From the NCBI GenBank assembly GCA_016872125.1, contig VHBD01000027.1:1-13817 (forward strand): a stretch of 13,817 nt of DNA. The letters are read 5' to 3'. This stretch comes from Sphingomonadales bacterium (GTDB lineage: Bacteria; Bacteroidota; Bacteroidia; UBA7662). Position numbers and translations under genes: made by a program. Shown piece after piece: positions 1 through 7,911 of the stretch; position 1 is the stretch's first letter, and every line of letters starts with the position of its first letter. The notes under the pieces are model-generated. The model was given only the letters and a program-made list of their open reading frames with translations, did not search any database and was not told the DNA's origin.

Positions 1-6
1 TCCGTA

Positions 7-1035
7 TTAGCCGAATAAATTTGGCGTCCGGGCAGGAGGGATTTTGCCGAGGTGACGGTAGGCCCTCTCGGTGAGCTCACGGCCCCGGGGTGTTCTTTTG
101 AGGTATCCTTCTTGAATCAAAAATGGCTCGTACACTTCTTCGATGGTCCCGGCTTCTTCGCTCACCGCGGTGGCGATGGTGTTGAGGCCGACCGGTCCCC
201 CGGAGAATTTTTCGTGCAAGGTCATCAAAATACGGTTATCCATTTCGTCCAAACCGTGATGATCCACTTGCAATGCGTCCAAGGCCATTGACGCAATCAC
301 TTGGCTAATAATCCCTTGTCCTTTGATTTGGGCAAAATCTCTAGTTCTTCGTAACAATGCATTGGCGATTCGCGGGGTACCGCGGCTGCGTCGGGCGAGT
401 TCTTCGGCTCCTGCTACTTCAATAGGGACACCCAGGATGGCAGATGAACGAGCAATGATCTTGGCAAGCAAGCCCGCATCGTAGTATTCCAATCGGGCAT
501 TGATGCCGAAGCGTGCCCTAAGCGGTGCCGTCAACAAACCGGACCTTGTGGTGGCTCCAACCAAAGTGAAGGGTTGCAGACCGATTTGCACCGAACGGGC
601 ATTTGGTCCGCTATCGATCATGATGTCAATGCGGAAATCCTCCATGGCCGAATACAGGTATTCCTCCACCACCGGGCTGAGTCGGTGTATTTCGTCGATG
701 AAAAGCACATCGCCTGCCTGCAGTCCTGTTAACAGGCCCGCCAAGTCCCCTGGCTTTTCCAGAACAGGGCCGCTGGTGATTCTGATCTGCGCCTTCATCT
801 CGTTAGCAATGAGGTGGGCCAAGGTGGTTTTGCCCAATCCGGGAGGTCCGTGCAACAAGACATGGTCCAAGGCCTCGCCTCGACCCAAGGCAGCGGCCAC
901 AAAGACTTTGAGGTTGTCCATGACCTTGTTCTGCCCGGCAAAATCCCCAAAGGTCTTGGGCCTTAGCTGAATTTCCTGTTCCTGTTCAGGCTGAACGGAT
1001 TCCAAACCCTCGGCATCGAGATGGGGATTGCGCAT
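7..1035 (-). CDS. ruvB: Holliday junction branch migration ATPase RuvB
   Basis: RuvB is the hexameric AAA+ motor that, with RuvA, drives branch migration of Holliday junctions during recombination and repair in the cytoplasm. The predicted 342-residue protein has the family's usual length. Visible motifs are Walker A GPPGLGKT (63-70), Walker B DEIH (114-117), sensor I ATTR (161-164), the arginine-finger segment LRARFG (172-177) and a sensor II segment TPRIANALLRR (220-230). A winged-helix DNA-binding domain fills the C-terminal third. The frame is open upstream to 1137, but the first 34 residues of that reading do not resemble RuvB and would run into the divergent glycosyltransferase gene, so I chose the ATG at 1033-1035. 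It is divergent from the glycosyltransferase gene with about 70 bases between them. Downstream partners lie off the left edge. Confidence 0.96.
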   Translation of the reverse strand: MRNPHLDAEGLESVQPEQEQEIQLRPKTFGDFAGQNKVMDNLKVFVAAALGRGEALDHVLLHGPPGLGKTTLAHLIANEMKAQIRITSGPVLEKPGDLAGLLTGLQAGDVLFIDEIHRLSPVVEEYLYSAMEDFRIDIMIDSGPNARSVQIGLQPFTLVGATTRSGLLTAPLRARFGINARLEYYDAGLLAKIIARSSAILGVPIEVAGAEELARRSRGTPRIANALLRRTRDFAQIKGQGIISQVIASMALDALQVDHHGLDEMDNRILMTLHEKFSGGPVGLNTIATAVSEEAGTIEEVYEPFLIQEGYLKRTPRGRELTERAYRHLGKIPPARTPNLFG

Positions 1036-1038
1036 GTT

Positions 1039-1046
1039 CAAATTTA
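1039..1046 (-). promoter_or_regulatory. Possible Bacteroidota -7 box upstream of ruvB
   Basis: Read on the minus strand this is TAAATTTG, which fits the TANNTTTG -7 consensus of the Bacteroidota primary sigma factor. No matching TTTG -33 element stands about 20 bases further upstream. The box ends only 3 bases before the chosen ATG, so a transcript from it would begin at or inside the start codon. It may be a chance match. Confidence 0.2.
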
Positions 1047-1105
1047 CGGCCCTGCGGTCAGCCCTTGCATTGGAAGGTGAGGATTTGTGAAGTAAATTGC
1101 ATGCC

Positions 1106-1849
1106 ATGGCATCGGACGCGCTGGTAATTGTGCCCACCTACAACGAGAAAGAGAACATTACGGCCTTTCTGAACAAGGTCCTTGGTCTGACATACCCCTT
1201 TGAAATCCTCGTGGTGGACGACGGGTCACCGGACGGAACCCAGGACTTGGTCCGTGAGGTCATGCACCAAAACCCAGGGAGGGTGCACCTTCTGCCACGT
1301 TCGGGCAAAATGGGCTTGGGAACCGCATACATTGCAGGTTTTCAATGGGGATTGCAGAGGAATTATCAGTATTTCTTTGAGATTGATGCGGATTTTTCCC
1401 ACAACCCGGACGACCTCCTTCGATTGTACGTGGCCTGCCGCGAAGAAGACTGCGACATGGCCGTTGGATCACGCTATGTTACGGGGGTTAATGTGGTGAA
1501 TTGGCCCATGAGCCGTGTGATGATGTCCTATTTTGCCTCCCGTTATGTTCAGTTCATCACGGGCCTGCCCATTCGTGATGCTACAGCCGGATTCAAATGC
1601 TATACCCGACCCGTCCTGGAGAAGATCAATCTTCGACAAATTCGCTTTGTGGGGTATGCTTTTCAAATTGAGATGAAGTTCAAGGCTTGGATGGGTGGCT
1701 TCAAAATCAAAGAAGTCCCCATCATTTTCACCGATCGGACTTTGGGAAGTAGTAAGATTTCCAAGGGTATTATCAAAGAAGCCGTTTGGGGGGTGATCAA
1801 ATTGAGGTGGTGGGCAATATGGGGAATGCGCAAAGCCTATAACAATTAA
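1106..1849 (+). CDS. GT2 glycosyltransferase, polyprenyl-phosphate mannose synthase type (DPM1-like)
   Basis: This is a soluble family 2 glycosyltransferase of 247 residues. The closest recognisable type is dolichol/polyprenol-phosphate mannose synthase, which moves a sugar from a nucleotide-sugar (GDP-mannose in characterised members) to a lipid phosphate at the inner face of the membrane. Seen motifs are PTYNEKEN (10-17), DDGSPDGT (38-45), the acidic metal-binding DAD (94-96), DATAGFKCY (158-166) and RTLGSSK (211-217). There is no C-terminal pair of membrane helices, so it resembles the short eukaryote-like DPM1 form rather than the fused bacterial forms. The ATG at 1106 is preferred; an in-frame TTG at 1097 would add three residues. 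kdsA follows after 8 bases, suggesting co-transcription and an envelope role. The sugar specificity cannot be read from the sequence. Confidence 0.9.
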   Translation: MASDALVIVPTYNEKENITAFLNKVLGLTYPFEILVVDDGSPDGTQDLVREVMHQNPGRVHLLPRSGKMGLGTAYIAGFQWGLQRNYQYFFEIDADFSHNPDDLLRLYVACREEDCDMAVGSRYVTGVNVVNWPMSRVMMSYFASRYVQFITGLPIRDATAGFKCYTRPVLEKINLRQIRFVGYAFQIEMKFKAWMGGFKIKEVPIIFTDRTLGSSKISKGIIKEAVWGVIKLRWWAIWGMRKAYNN

Positions 1850-1857
1850 AAAAACAG

Positions 1858-2700
1858 ATGCTTTCGCTTGATGTTTACGATGATTTCTTGAAAGAAGCAG
1901 GTCGCTCCGGAATGTTTTTGATTGCTGGTCCATGTGTTGTAGAATCAGAAGACCTAAGCCAAGAAATTGCCGAGAGGATCCAAGGGCTTTGCAAGGAACG
2001 CAATCTGCCTTTTATCTTCAAAGCCTCTTACCGCAAGGCCAATCGTTCTTCAGCGAAATCTTTCACAGGCATCGGTGATCATGAGGCCTTGGGCGTTCTT
2101 GGACGCATTCGGGAGCGTTACCGCTTGCCGGTTCTGACCGATATCCATGATGCGCAGGAGGCCTCCATGGCCGCGAACCATGTGGATGTTCTTCAAATAC
2201 CGGCATTCCTTGCCAGGCAAACCGATTTATTGGAGGCCGCGGCCCGCACAGGCCGTTGGGTTAACATCAAGAAGGGGCAATTCATGTCCGCTTCCTCGAT
2301 GAAATTCGCTGCCGAAAAGGTAGCCCGCCTCGGCAATCCCCGGATTTGGCTGACCGAAAGGGGAACCCAGTTTGGTTATCATGATTTAATTGTTGATTTT
2401 CGTTCCATACCGCGCATGCAGAATCTTGGATATCCGGTTGTGGTGGACATTACCCATTCCCTGCAGCAGCCCAATCAAGAAAGCGGAGTGACCGCGGGGA
2501 CGCCGGAATTCATAGAGACCATCGGCAAAGCCGCCATTGCTTGCGGTGCCCAAGGTATTTTTCTGGAAACCCACCCTAATCCGTCCCTTGCCTTATCCGA
2601 TGGGGCCAATATGTTACCCCTTCAACAATTACCTCGTTTGTTGGACCGGTTATTGTCCTTGGACCAAACGGTTCGTTCCTTCACTAAGGAAGAATCTTGA
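1858..2700 (+). CDS. kdsA: 3-deoxy-8-phosphooctulonate (Kdo-8-P) synthase, metal-dependent type
   Basis: KdsA condenses phosphoenolpyruvate with arabinose 5-phosphate to give Kdo-8-phosphate, the precursor of the Kdo sugar of the lipopolysaccharide inner core. The 280-residue protein shows AGPCVVES (23-30), the KANRSS substrate motif (60-65), PAFLARQTD (115-123), GTQFGY (169-174) and ETHPNP (237-242). C26, H200, E237 and D248 have the same spacing (174, 37 and 11) as I recall for the metal ligands C11, H185, E222 and D233 of the Aquifex aeolicus enzyme. The E. coli enzyme has Asn at the Cys position. This gene therefore looks like the divalent-metal-requiring class. DAHP synthase is a relative, but KANRSS points to KdsA. 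It starts 8 bases after the glycosyltransferase stop, and its last 17 bases overlap the convergent OmpA-family gene. Confidence 0.95.
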   Translation: MLSLDVYDDFLKEAGRSGMFLIAGPCVVESEDLSQEIAERIQGLCKERNLPFIFKASYRKANRSSAKSFTGIGDHEALGVLGRIRERYRLPVLTDIHDAQEASMAANHVDVLQIPAFLARQTDLLEAAARTGRWVNIKKGQFMSASSMKFAAEKVARLGNPRIWLTERGTQFGYHDLIVDFRSIPRMQNLGYPVVVDITHSLQQPNQESGVTAGTPEFIETIGKAAIACGAQGIFLETHPNPSLALSDGANMLPLQQLPRLLDRLLSLDQTVRSFTKEES

Positions 2701-4543
2701 TTTGCGTACGGCGATTGAGGGCCCGTCCTTCGGCGCTGTTGTTGCTGGCGATGGGGCGGGAGGCCCCGTAACCTACAGCACTTAATTGGCTTGCTGCGCA
2801 GCCTTTACCAAGCAGCGAGCGAAGCACGGCGTCTGCTCTTTGTTGCGAGAGTATTCGATTCTTTTCGTTGTTACCGGTATTGTCCGTATGGCCCTGAACC
2901 TCGATGCGTAGCTCTGGATTCTTCTTGATCCAAGCGGCCAATTGAAGCAAGGATGCCCTGGAAGCGGGTAACGGGGTGGCGGCATTCACCTCAAAATAAA
3001 TATCGCGTAGGATCCATTCTTGTACTGCTTTGGGACTTGCGAGGGAATCCGGAATCTGGGCCAAAACCGGTATTTCGGGATCCATCAAGGGCAAGGCCGA
3101 CTTGGCCAACCCAATGCGATGCAAGGCGATACGGCCCTGGTACGGCCTGCTCATCCAGGCAGAATTCCCGTTCGCCTCCAAGACGAATCCCATTTCATCC
3201 GTGTGGGTGTTCAAGGGGTAGCCCAAATTGATCGGTTCATGCCAAAGTACCACGGGTACCCCCATTTTTCGGAGCCGTTGAAAGTCCGCTGTCCATGCAT
3301 GCGATGGCGAATCCGACGCCACAGGCCCTGAGTATTTTCGAGCGCGATAAAGATCCATATTGCCCATGCCTTCCCTCCCGGCAGATGCAAAGTACAGGTC
3401 CCTTCCGTTGGGATGCAGGTAGGGACTGTTCTCGTTGTATGCGGTGTTCAATGTCGGCCCTAGGGATATGGGTTCGGTCCAAAGGAGTTTGTCTGGTTCC
3501 ATAGCCTTCCACTGCCACCAAGGCGTGGACTCGGGGTTTCCCAACGTATCCAGTGGCCAATCGGTAGAATCTATTTTCCCGTAACTAACCCACAAATCAC
3601 TGCCGCCCAAACCGCCTTGGCGGGTGCTCGCAAAATACAAAGTCAAACCATCGCTGCTCAGGGTGGGTTGCGCATCCCAACCGGTGGAGTTGATGACCGA
3701 ACCAGCCCATACGGCATTTTGCCAGCGTCCGTCTTTTCGAATGCTGTAATACAAATCGCAAGACCCCAGGCCTCCATCCCTGTAACATCCTGTGAACCAA
3801 ATCATTTGTCCATCAGGGCTCAGCCAACACCCGCCTTCATCCAAGTCGGAATTGAGCGGGCTTTCCAGAGCATGGGCCTGCTGCCAATTGCTGTCGATCA
3901 ATTGACTCTCATAGAAATCTTCTCCTTCTGTTCCCCTTCGCGTAAAGACAATTTGGGTTCCATTGCGGCATAAACAAGGAAGGTAGCTGGCGCCATCGCC
4001 CAACAACGCCGAGGGAGCCGCCTGAAGGTTGAAAGGCTCAGGACGCTTCATGGCCTCCAGTGCCCATTGAGCTTGTTTTCGCCACAAGGCAAGATCCCGC
4101 AATTGACCTTCGGAAGCCAATCGAAAGGTAGGTACTTCGACGCAGTGCTTTAGAATACTTTCATAATTGCCTACTTGCATAGCGGCTTGGGCCAAACCGT
4201 GGTAAGCCTTGATCGAAAGCCTTTGGTGTAGCCGAATGGAATTTTCATAGGCCTTGACCGCAGGCTCCCATTCTTGTAATTTCAAGTGAAGCTCGCCCAG
4301 GGTCAACCAAGCAGGGGCATAGTCCTTGTATTGTTGGCAAACGACCATAACCCTGCTCATGGCCTTGACGTATTCCCCCAATGCGGCCGGCTCAACGGCC
4401 TTGGCCAAAGAAGCTTCCGCTTTGCGCTGATCCACGAAAATCAAATCGTCGTTTTGTGCAAGGGCCCATGGCTCCAAACCCAAGACAAGGAGCAAACCTA
4501 GCCCCAAGATCCTCTTAGGGCTGCTCAAAAGGGCCTTTTTCAA
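2684..4543 (-). CDS. Exported PorE-like protein: TPR-like region, PD40 beta-propeller, OmpA C-terminal domain
   Basis: The predicted protein has 619 residues. It begins with a signal peptide (MKKALLSSPKR plus a leucine-rich core, likely cut after ALAQ near residue 30) with no lipobox. A helical TPR-like region (about 45-165) follows. Next come PD40/WD40-like blades such as WLSPDGQMIWFTG (240-252), LSSDGLTLYFAS (295-306) and LHPNGRDLYFAS (376-387). The OmpA peptidoglycan-binding domain spans about 512-619, with D554 of GHTDNTG and R569 of LSQQRA at the canonical 15-residue spacing. This order recalls PorE, the T9SS component that binds peptidoglycan, but the carboxypeptidase-regulatory-like domain between propeller and OmpA domain seems absent. 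The start is a TTG with an AGGGG stretch just upstream, 22 bases after queE. The open frame extends to 4684, but that reading would overlap queE and bury the signal peptide. Function in T9SS is inference. Confidence 0.83.
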   Translation of the reverse strand: MKKALLSSPKRILGLGLLLVLGLEPWALAQNDDLIFVDQRKAEASLAKAVEPAALGEYVKAMSRVMVVCQQYKDYAPAWLTLGELHLKLQEWEPAVKAYENSIRLHQRLSIKAYHGLAQAAMQVGNYESILKHCVEVPTFRLASEGQLRDLALWRKQAQWALEAMKRPEPFNLQAAPSALLGDGASYLPCLCRNGTQIVFTRRGTEGEDFYESQLIDSNWQQAHALESPLNSDLDEGGCWLSPDGQMIWFTGCYRDGGLGSCDLYYSIRKDGRWQNAVWAGSVINSTGWDAQPTLSSDGLTLYFASTRQGGLGGSDLWVSYGKIDSTDWPLDTLGNPESTPWWQWKAMEPDKLLWTEPISLGPTLNTAYNENSPYLHPNGRDLYFASAGREGMGNMDLYRARKYSGPVASDSPSHAWTADFQRLRKMGVPVVLWHEPINLGYPLNTHTDEMGFVLEANGNSAWMSRPYQGRIALHRIGLAKSALPLMDPEIPVLAQIPDSLASPKAVQEWILRDIYFEVNAATPLPASRASLLQLAAWIKKNPELRIEVQGHTDNTGNNEKNRILSQQRADAVLRSLLGKGCAASQLSAVGYGASRPIASNNSAEGRALNRRTQIKILP

Positions 4544-4565
4544 AGAGCCCCTGCTCCGATGAATT

Positions 4566-5198
4566 TTAGGGGATGTCAAGATATTTATGCGTTTGCAGGG
4601 ACAAGGTCCATCGGGGGTTCTCTTGAAGATAACGCAGAAGATGCGGGGTGATGCTAAGCCTCTTGTCCCATTCCGGCTGTACATACAGGAGGCAATCTTG
4701 ATGGAGTTGGTCCAAGAAACCTAGTGCCCAAGACAAGTCGGAGGGATGGTAAACGACGACCTTGAATTCATTGGCAACGGATAAGCACTCCGGTAGGGGA
4801 GCTTTGAACTTTTTGGGGGAGAGACATATCCAGTCAAATTCACCGCGCAGGGGATAAACTCCAGCGGTTTCCAACCATACCTGCAGCCCTGCAGCCCGTA
4901 GTTGCTTGCTTAATTCCGTAAGGTCATAGAGGGAAGGTTCCCCTCCAGTAATGACAATGTTAGGAGAACCTGAACGAAGGGCATCTTGGACCAATTCGTC
5001 CACGCTTCGCAACGGATGTTTCTCTGCGTCCCAAGAGTCTTTGACATCGCACCAAACACAACCCACATCGCAACCCGCAAGGCGAATGAAATAGGCGACT
5101 TGACCGGTATTTCTTCCTTCCCCCTGCAAACTGAGAAATTGCTCCATGACCGGTAGCTGAACCGATTGCAGGCTGTGTTTTGCGACTTGGGCCGCCAT
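4566..5198 (-). CDS. queE: 7-carboxy-7-deazaguanine synthase
   Basis: QueE is a radical SAM enzyme that contracts the ring of 6-carboxytetrahydropterin to 7-carboxy-7-deazaguanine, on the route to preQ0 and queuosine in tRNA. The 210-residue protein shows FLSLQGEG (21-28), a CX3CX2C iron-sulfur motif at C43, C47 and C50, the SAM-binding TGGEPSL (84-90), LETAG (109-113), LSPKKFK (126-132) and a C-terminal LQTHKYLDIP (201-210). Radical SAM proteins usually carry CX3CX2C, whereas some QueE proteins have a longer loop. The ATG at 5196-5198 is 20 bases after folD; the frame stays open to 5312, but that extension lies inside folD and is not QueE-like. No other queuosine gene is in the window. Confidence 0.93.
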   Translation of the reverse strand: MAAQVAKHSLQSVQLPVMEQFLSLQGEGRNTGQVAYFIRLAGCDVGCVWCDVKDSWDAEKHPLRSVDELVQDALRSGSPNIVITGGEPSLYDLTELSKQLRAAGLQVWLETAGVYPLRGEFDWICLSPKKFKAPLPECLSVANEFKVVVYHPSDLSWALGFLDQLHQDCLLYVQPEWDKRLSITPHLLRYLQENPRWTLSLQTHKYLDIP

Positions 5199-5218
5199 AT
5201 TGGTGTTGGGAAAGGGGT

Positions 5219-6100
5219 TTAAGAGGCAGTTGCGGCTTGCCAGGTATTGGTCAAGAGGCTTGCGATGGTCATAGGGCCTACGCCACCGGGAACAGGAGTG
5301 ATTGCCCTGCACAGGGGAGCAACTTCGTCGAAGGCCACATCCCCACGAAGGACAAATCCTGACGGCCTGTTGCGGTCTTCAACCCTGGTAGTCCCCACAT
5401 CCACCACGACCGCACCGGGTTTGACCATGTCGGCCTTGACAAAGCCGGGTTTCCCCATGGCCGCCACCAACAAATCTGCTCTCAAGCAATGCTCCTTGAG
5501 GCCTTGGGTTCTGGAATGGCAGAGGGTGACCGTGCAATTGCCGGGTTCTTGCGGCCTAGCCAACAGCTGCGCCAGGGGAGAACCCACGATGGCACTCCGA
5601 CCAAGGATCACGGCATGCATCCCGCCGGTGACGATACCGTTTCTTCTTAACAATTCACAAATCCCCGAAGGGGTGGCCGGCAAAAAGGTAGGGAGGCCCA
5701 AGGCCATGCGTCCCACATTGACGGGGTGAAAGCCGTCAACATCTTTGGTGGGGTCAATGGCAAGGTTGATGACTTGCGCATCGATATGGGGAGGCAAGGG
5801 TAGCTGTACAATGAATCCATCCACTTGGTCATCGTTGTTGAGTCCATTGACCACCGACAGGAGTTCGTCTTGGCTGATATCGGACGTGAACCGTAGCAGC
5901 CTGGACTCGAAGCCAACTTCGGCACAGGCCTTGATTTTGTGAGCGACGTACGATTCACTGCCTCCATCGTTCCCCACCAAAACGGCTGCCAGCAAAGGGG
6001 GTCGTTGACCTGCTGCCCTGCGTTGGCTATTGGCCACCTTCAATTCTTCTCGAATTTGTGCAGCAGTGCCTTTGCCGTCAAGAAGTAAGGGGGAGGACAT
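5219..6100 (-). CDS. folD: Bifunctional methylenetetrahydrofolate dehydrogenase / methenyltetrahydrofolate cyclohydrolase
   Basis: FolD interconverts 5,10-methylene-, 5,10-methenyl- and 10-formyl-tetrahydrofolate using NADP, supplying one-carbon units for purines, formyl-methionine and methylation. The protein has 293 residues, close to the family norm. Catalytic-site residues are visible: Y51 and K55 in SYVAHK, Q99 in IVQLPLP, and D122 in KDVDGFHP. The Rossmann nucleotide-binding segment GRSAIVGSP (168-176) and the signature PVPGGVGPMT (269-278) are intact. It lies 23 bases downstream of lepA and 20 bases upstream of queE on the same strand, which suggests one transcript. Confidence 0.97.
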   Translation of the reverse strand: MSSPLLLDGKGTAAQIREELKVANSQRRAAGQRPPLLAAVLVGNDGGSESYVAHKIKACAEVGFESRLLRFTSDISQDELLSVVNGLNNDDQVDGFIVQLPLPPHIDAQVINLAIDPTKDVDGFHPVNVGRMALGLPTFLPATPSGICELLRRNGIVTGGMHAVILGRSAIVGSPLAQLLARPQEPGNCTVTLCHSRTQGLKEHCLRADLLVAAMGKPGFVKADMVKPGAVVVDVGTTRVEDRNRPSGFVLRGDVAFDEVAPLCRAITPVPGGVGPMTIASLLTNTWQAATAS

Positions 6101-6123
6101 TTGTTGAATGGTTGGCTAAGGCG

Positions 6124-7911
6124 TTAATCCAATTTGAGCACCGCCAAAAAAGCACTTTGGGGTATTTCGACATTGCCTACCTGGCGCATGCGTTTTTTTC
6201 CCTTTTTCTGTTTTTCGAGAAGTTTGCGCTTACGGGAAATGTCTCCTCCGTAACATTTGGCGGTTACATCTTTGCGCAAAGCTTTGAGGGTCTCGCGGGC
6301 GATGATTTTGGCGCCAATGGAGGCTTGGATGGCGACTTCAAACTGTTGACGGGTGAGAAGTTCCCGTAATTTTTCGCACATTTTTTTGCCCAGATCATAG
6401 GCTTTATCGGCATGAATCAGGGCAGACAGGGCATCCACCGGTTCGCTGTTGAGCCGTATATCCATGCGTACCAATTTGGATTGGCGGTATCCGATCAAAT
6501 GGTAATCAAAGGAGGCATAACCGCGGGATATGGTCTTGAGTTTATCGTAGAAGTCAAAGACGATTTCCCCCAGCGGCATATCAAAGGTGATTTCGACTCG
6601 GTCACTGCTTAGGTAGGTCTGGTTGGTGATCACGCCACGTTTGTGCATGCACAGTGCGATGACGGGTCCTATATAGTCCGCCTTGGTGATGACTTGGGCA
6701 TGAATATAGGGTTCTTCGATAAAGTCAATATGGCTGGGATCGGGTAGATCGGAGGGGTTGTTGACGGTGAGCATTTCCCCCTTGGTAGTCATGCAGAAAT
6801 ACGACACGTTGGGAACGGTGGTGATGACGGTCATGTTGAATTCCCGTTCCAATCGCTCTTGGATGATTTCCATATGCAACATCCCCAGGAAACCGCAACG
6901 AAACCCAAAGCCCAAAGCCGCCGATGATTCGGGCTCAAAGACTAAGGAGGCATCGTTCAATTGAAGCTTTTCCATGGAGTCCCTAAGTTCCTCATAATCT
7001 TCAGTATCTACAGGGTAAATTCCTGCAAAAACCATGGGTTTAACCTCTTCAAAACCTTTGATTCCTTCTGCGCAGGATCGTTCAAGGCTGGTGATGGTAT
7101 CGCCTACCTGCACTTCCTTGGCTTGTTTGATCCCCGATATGATGTAGCCCACATCGCCTGTTTCGACGTATTCTCTGGGTTGAGGTTTCATTTTGAGGAT
7201 GCCGATCTCATCGGCCCCGTATTCTTTTCCTGAATTGACGAACTTCACCTTTTCGCCGCTACGGATTCTTCCGTTAAAAACCCTGAAATAGGCGACGACC
7301 CCTCGGTAATTGTTGTACATGGAGTCAAAAATCAAGGCCTGCAAGGGCGCAGCAGGGTCTCCTTGGGGGGGAGGGATCCTGTGGACGATGGCCTCGAGGA
7401 CTTTGTCCACACCAAGGCCGGTTTTACCACTTGCAGGGAGAATATCCTCTCTTTGGCAACCTAAGAGTTCGACGATTTGGTCTTTGACTTCCTCCGGGGA
7501 GGCGGAAGGTAAGTCCATCTTATTGAGAATCGGAATAATCTCCAAATCGTGCTCCAAGGCGAGATACAGGTTGGAGATAGTTTGCGCCTCGATGCCCTGG
7601 GAGGCATCCACAATGAGCAAGGCGCCTTCGCAGGATGCAATGGCTCTGGATACCTCGTAGGAGAAATCCACGTGGCCGGGGGTATCAATCAAATTCAAAA
7701 TATAGTCTTGATTATCAAGTCTATAGTTCATTTGGATGGCATGGCTTTTGATGGTGATGCCCCGCTCACGTTCCAAATCCATGTCGTCGAGGGTCTGGGC
7801 TTGAAGATCCCTATCCTCCACCGTATGAGTGATTTGGAGTAAACGATCGGCAAGGGTGCTTTTCCCGTGGTCAATGTGGGCGATAATACAAAAATTCCGG
7901 ATATGCTTCAT
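6124..7911 (-). CDS. lepA: Elongation factor 4 (ribosomal back-translocase GTPase LepA)
   Basis: LepA/EF4 is a ribosome-associated translational GTPase related to EF-G, implicated in back-translocation or in ribosome assembly and initiation. The 595-residue length is full-size. GTPase motifs are G1 AHIDHGKST (11-19), the switch I region with RERGITIKS (48-56), G3 DTPGH (76-80) with catalytic H80, and G4 NKMD (130-133). The C-terminal part carries the LepA-specific lysine-rich end ISRKRKLLEKQKKGKKRMRQ (545-564) and the closing segment NVEIPQSAFLAVLKLD, instead of EF-G domain IV. It appears to be the first gene of the operon lepA-folD-queE-porE-like. It is divergent from the secreted-protein gene at 8026, with 114 bases between. 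Confidence 0.98.
   Translation of the reverse strand: MKHIRNFCIIAHIDHGKSTLADRLLQITHTVEDRDLQAQTLDDMDLERERGITIKSHAIQMNYRLDNQDYILNLIDTPGHVDFSYEVSRAIASCEGALLIVDASQGIEAQTISNLYLALEHDLEIIPILNKMDLPSASPEEVKDQIVELLGCQREDILPASGKTGLGVDKVLEAIVHRIPPPQGDPAAPLQALIFDSMYNNYRGVVAYFRVFNGRIRSGEKVKFVNSGKEYGADEIGILKMKPQPREYVETGDVGYIISGIKQAKEVQVGDTITSLERSCAEGIKGFEEVKPMVFAGIYPVDTEDYEELRDSMEKLQLNDASLVFEPESSAALGFGFRCGFLGMLHMEIIQERLEREFNMTVITTVPNVSYFCMTTKGEMLTVNNPSDLPDPSHIDFIEEPYIHAQVITKADYIGPVIALCMHKRGVITNQTYLSSDRVEITFDMPLGEIVFDFYDKLKTISRGYASFDYHLIGYRQSKLVRMDIRLNSEPVDALSALIHADKAYDLGKKMCEKLRELLTRQQFEVAIQASIGAKIIARETLKALRKDVTAKCYGGDISRKRKLLEKQKKGKKRMRQVGNVEIPQSAFLAVLKLD

Noticed and set aside
500..970. Open plus-strand frame of 156 residues
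   Set aside because: It lies entirely inside ruvB on the opposite strand and its translation shows no domain; it is a shadow of a gene with strong family motifs.
1036..1137. N-terminal extension of RuvB by 34 residues
   Set aside because: The extra residues do not resemble RuvB and would overlap the start of the divergent glycosyltransferase gene; the ATG at 1035 gives the normal length.
1469..1933. Open minus-strand frame of 154 residues
   Set aside because: Antisense to the glycosyltransferase and kdsA, spanning their junction; low-complexity shadow composition.
2684..2700. Rho-independent terminator between kdsA and the convergent gene
   Set aside because: The genes overlap and no GC-rich hairpin with a T-run is visible at the junction.
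4544..4684. Longer reading of the OmpA-family protein from an ATG at 4684
   Set aside because: It would run inside queE and place 47 polar residues ahead of a clear signal peptide, so the TTG at 4543 is preferred.
5199..5312. N-terminal extension of QueE by 38 residues
   Set aside because: It lies in another frame of folD and the conserved QueE sequence begins only after the ATG at 5198.
5247..5729. Open plus-strand frame of 160 residues
   Set aside because: Antisense to folD, with no recognisable motif and no start signal.
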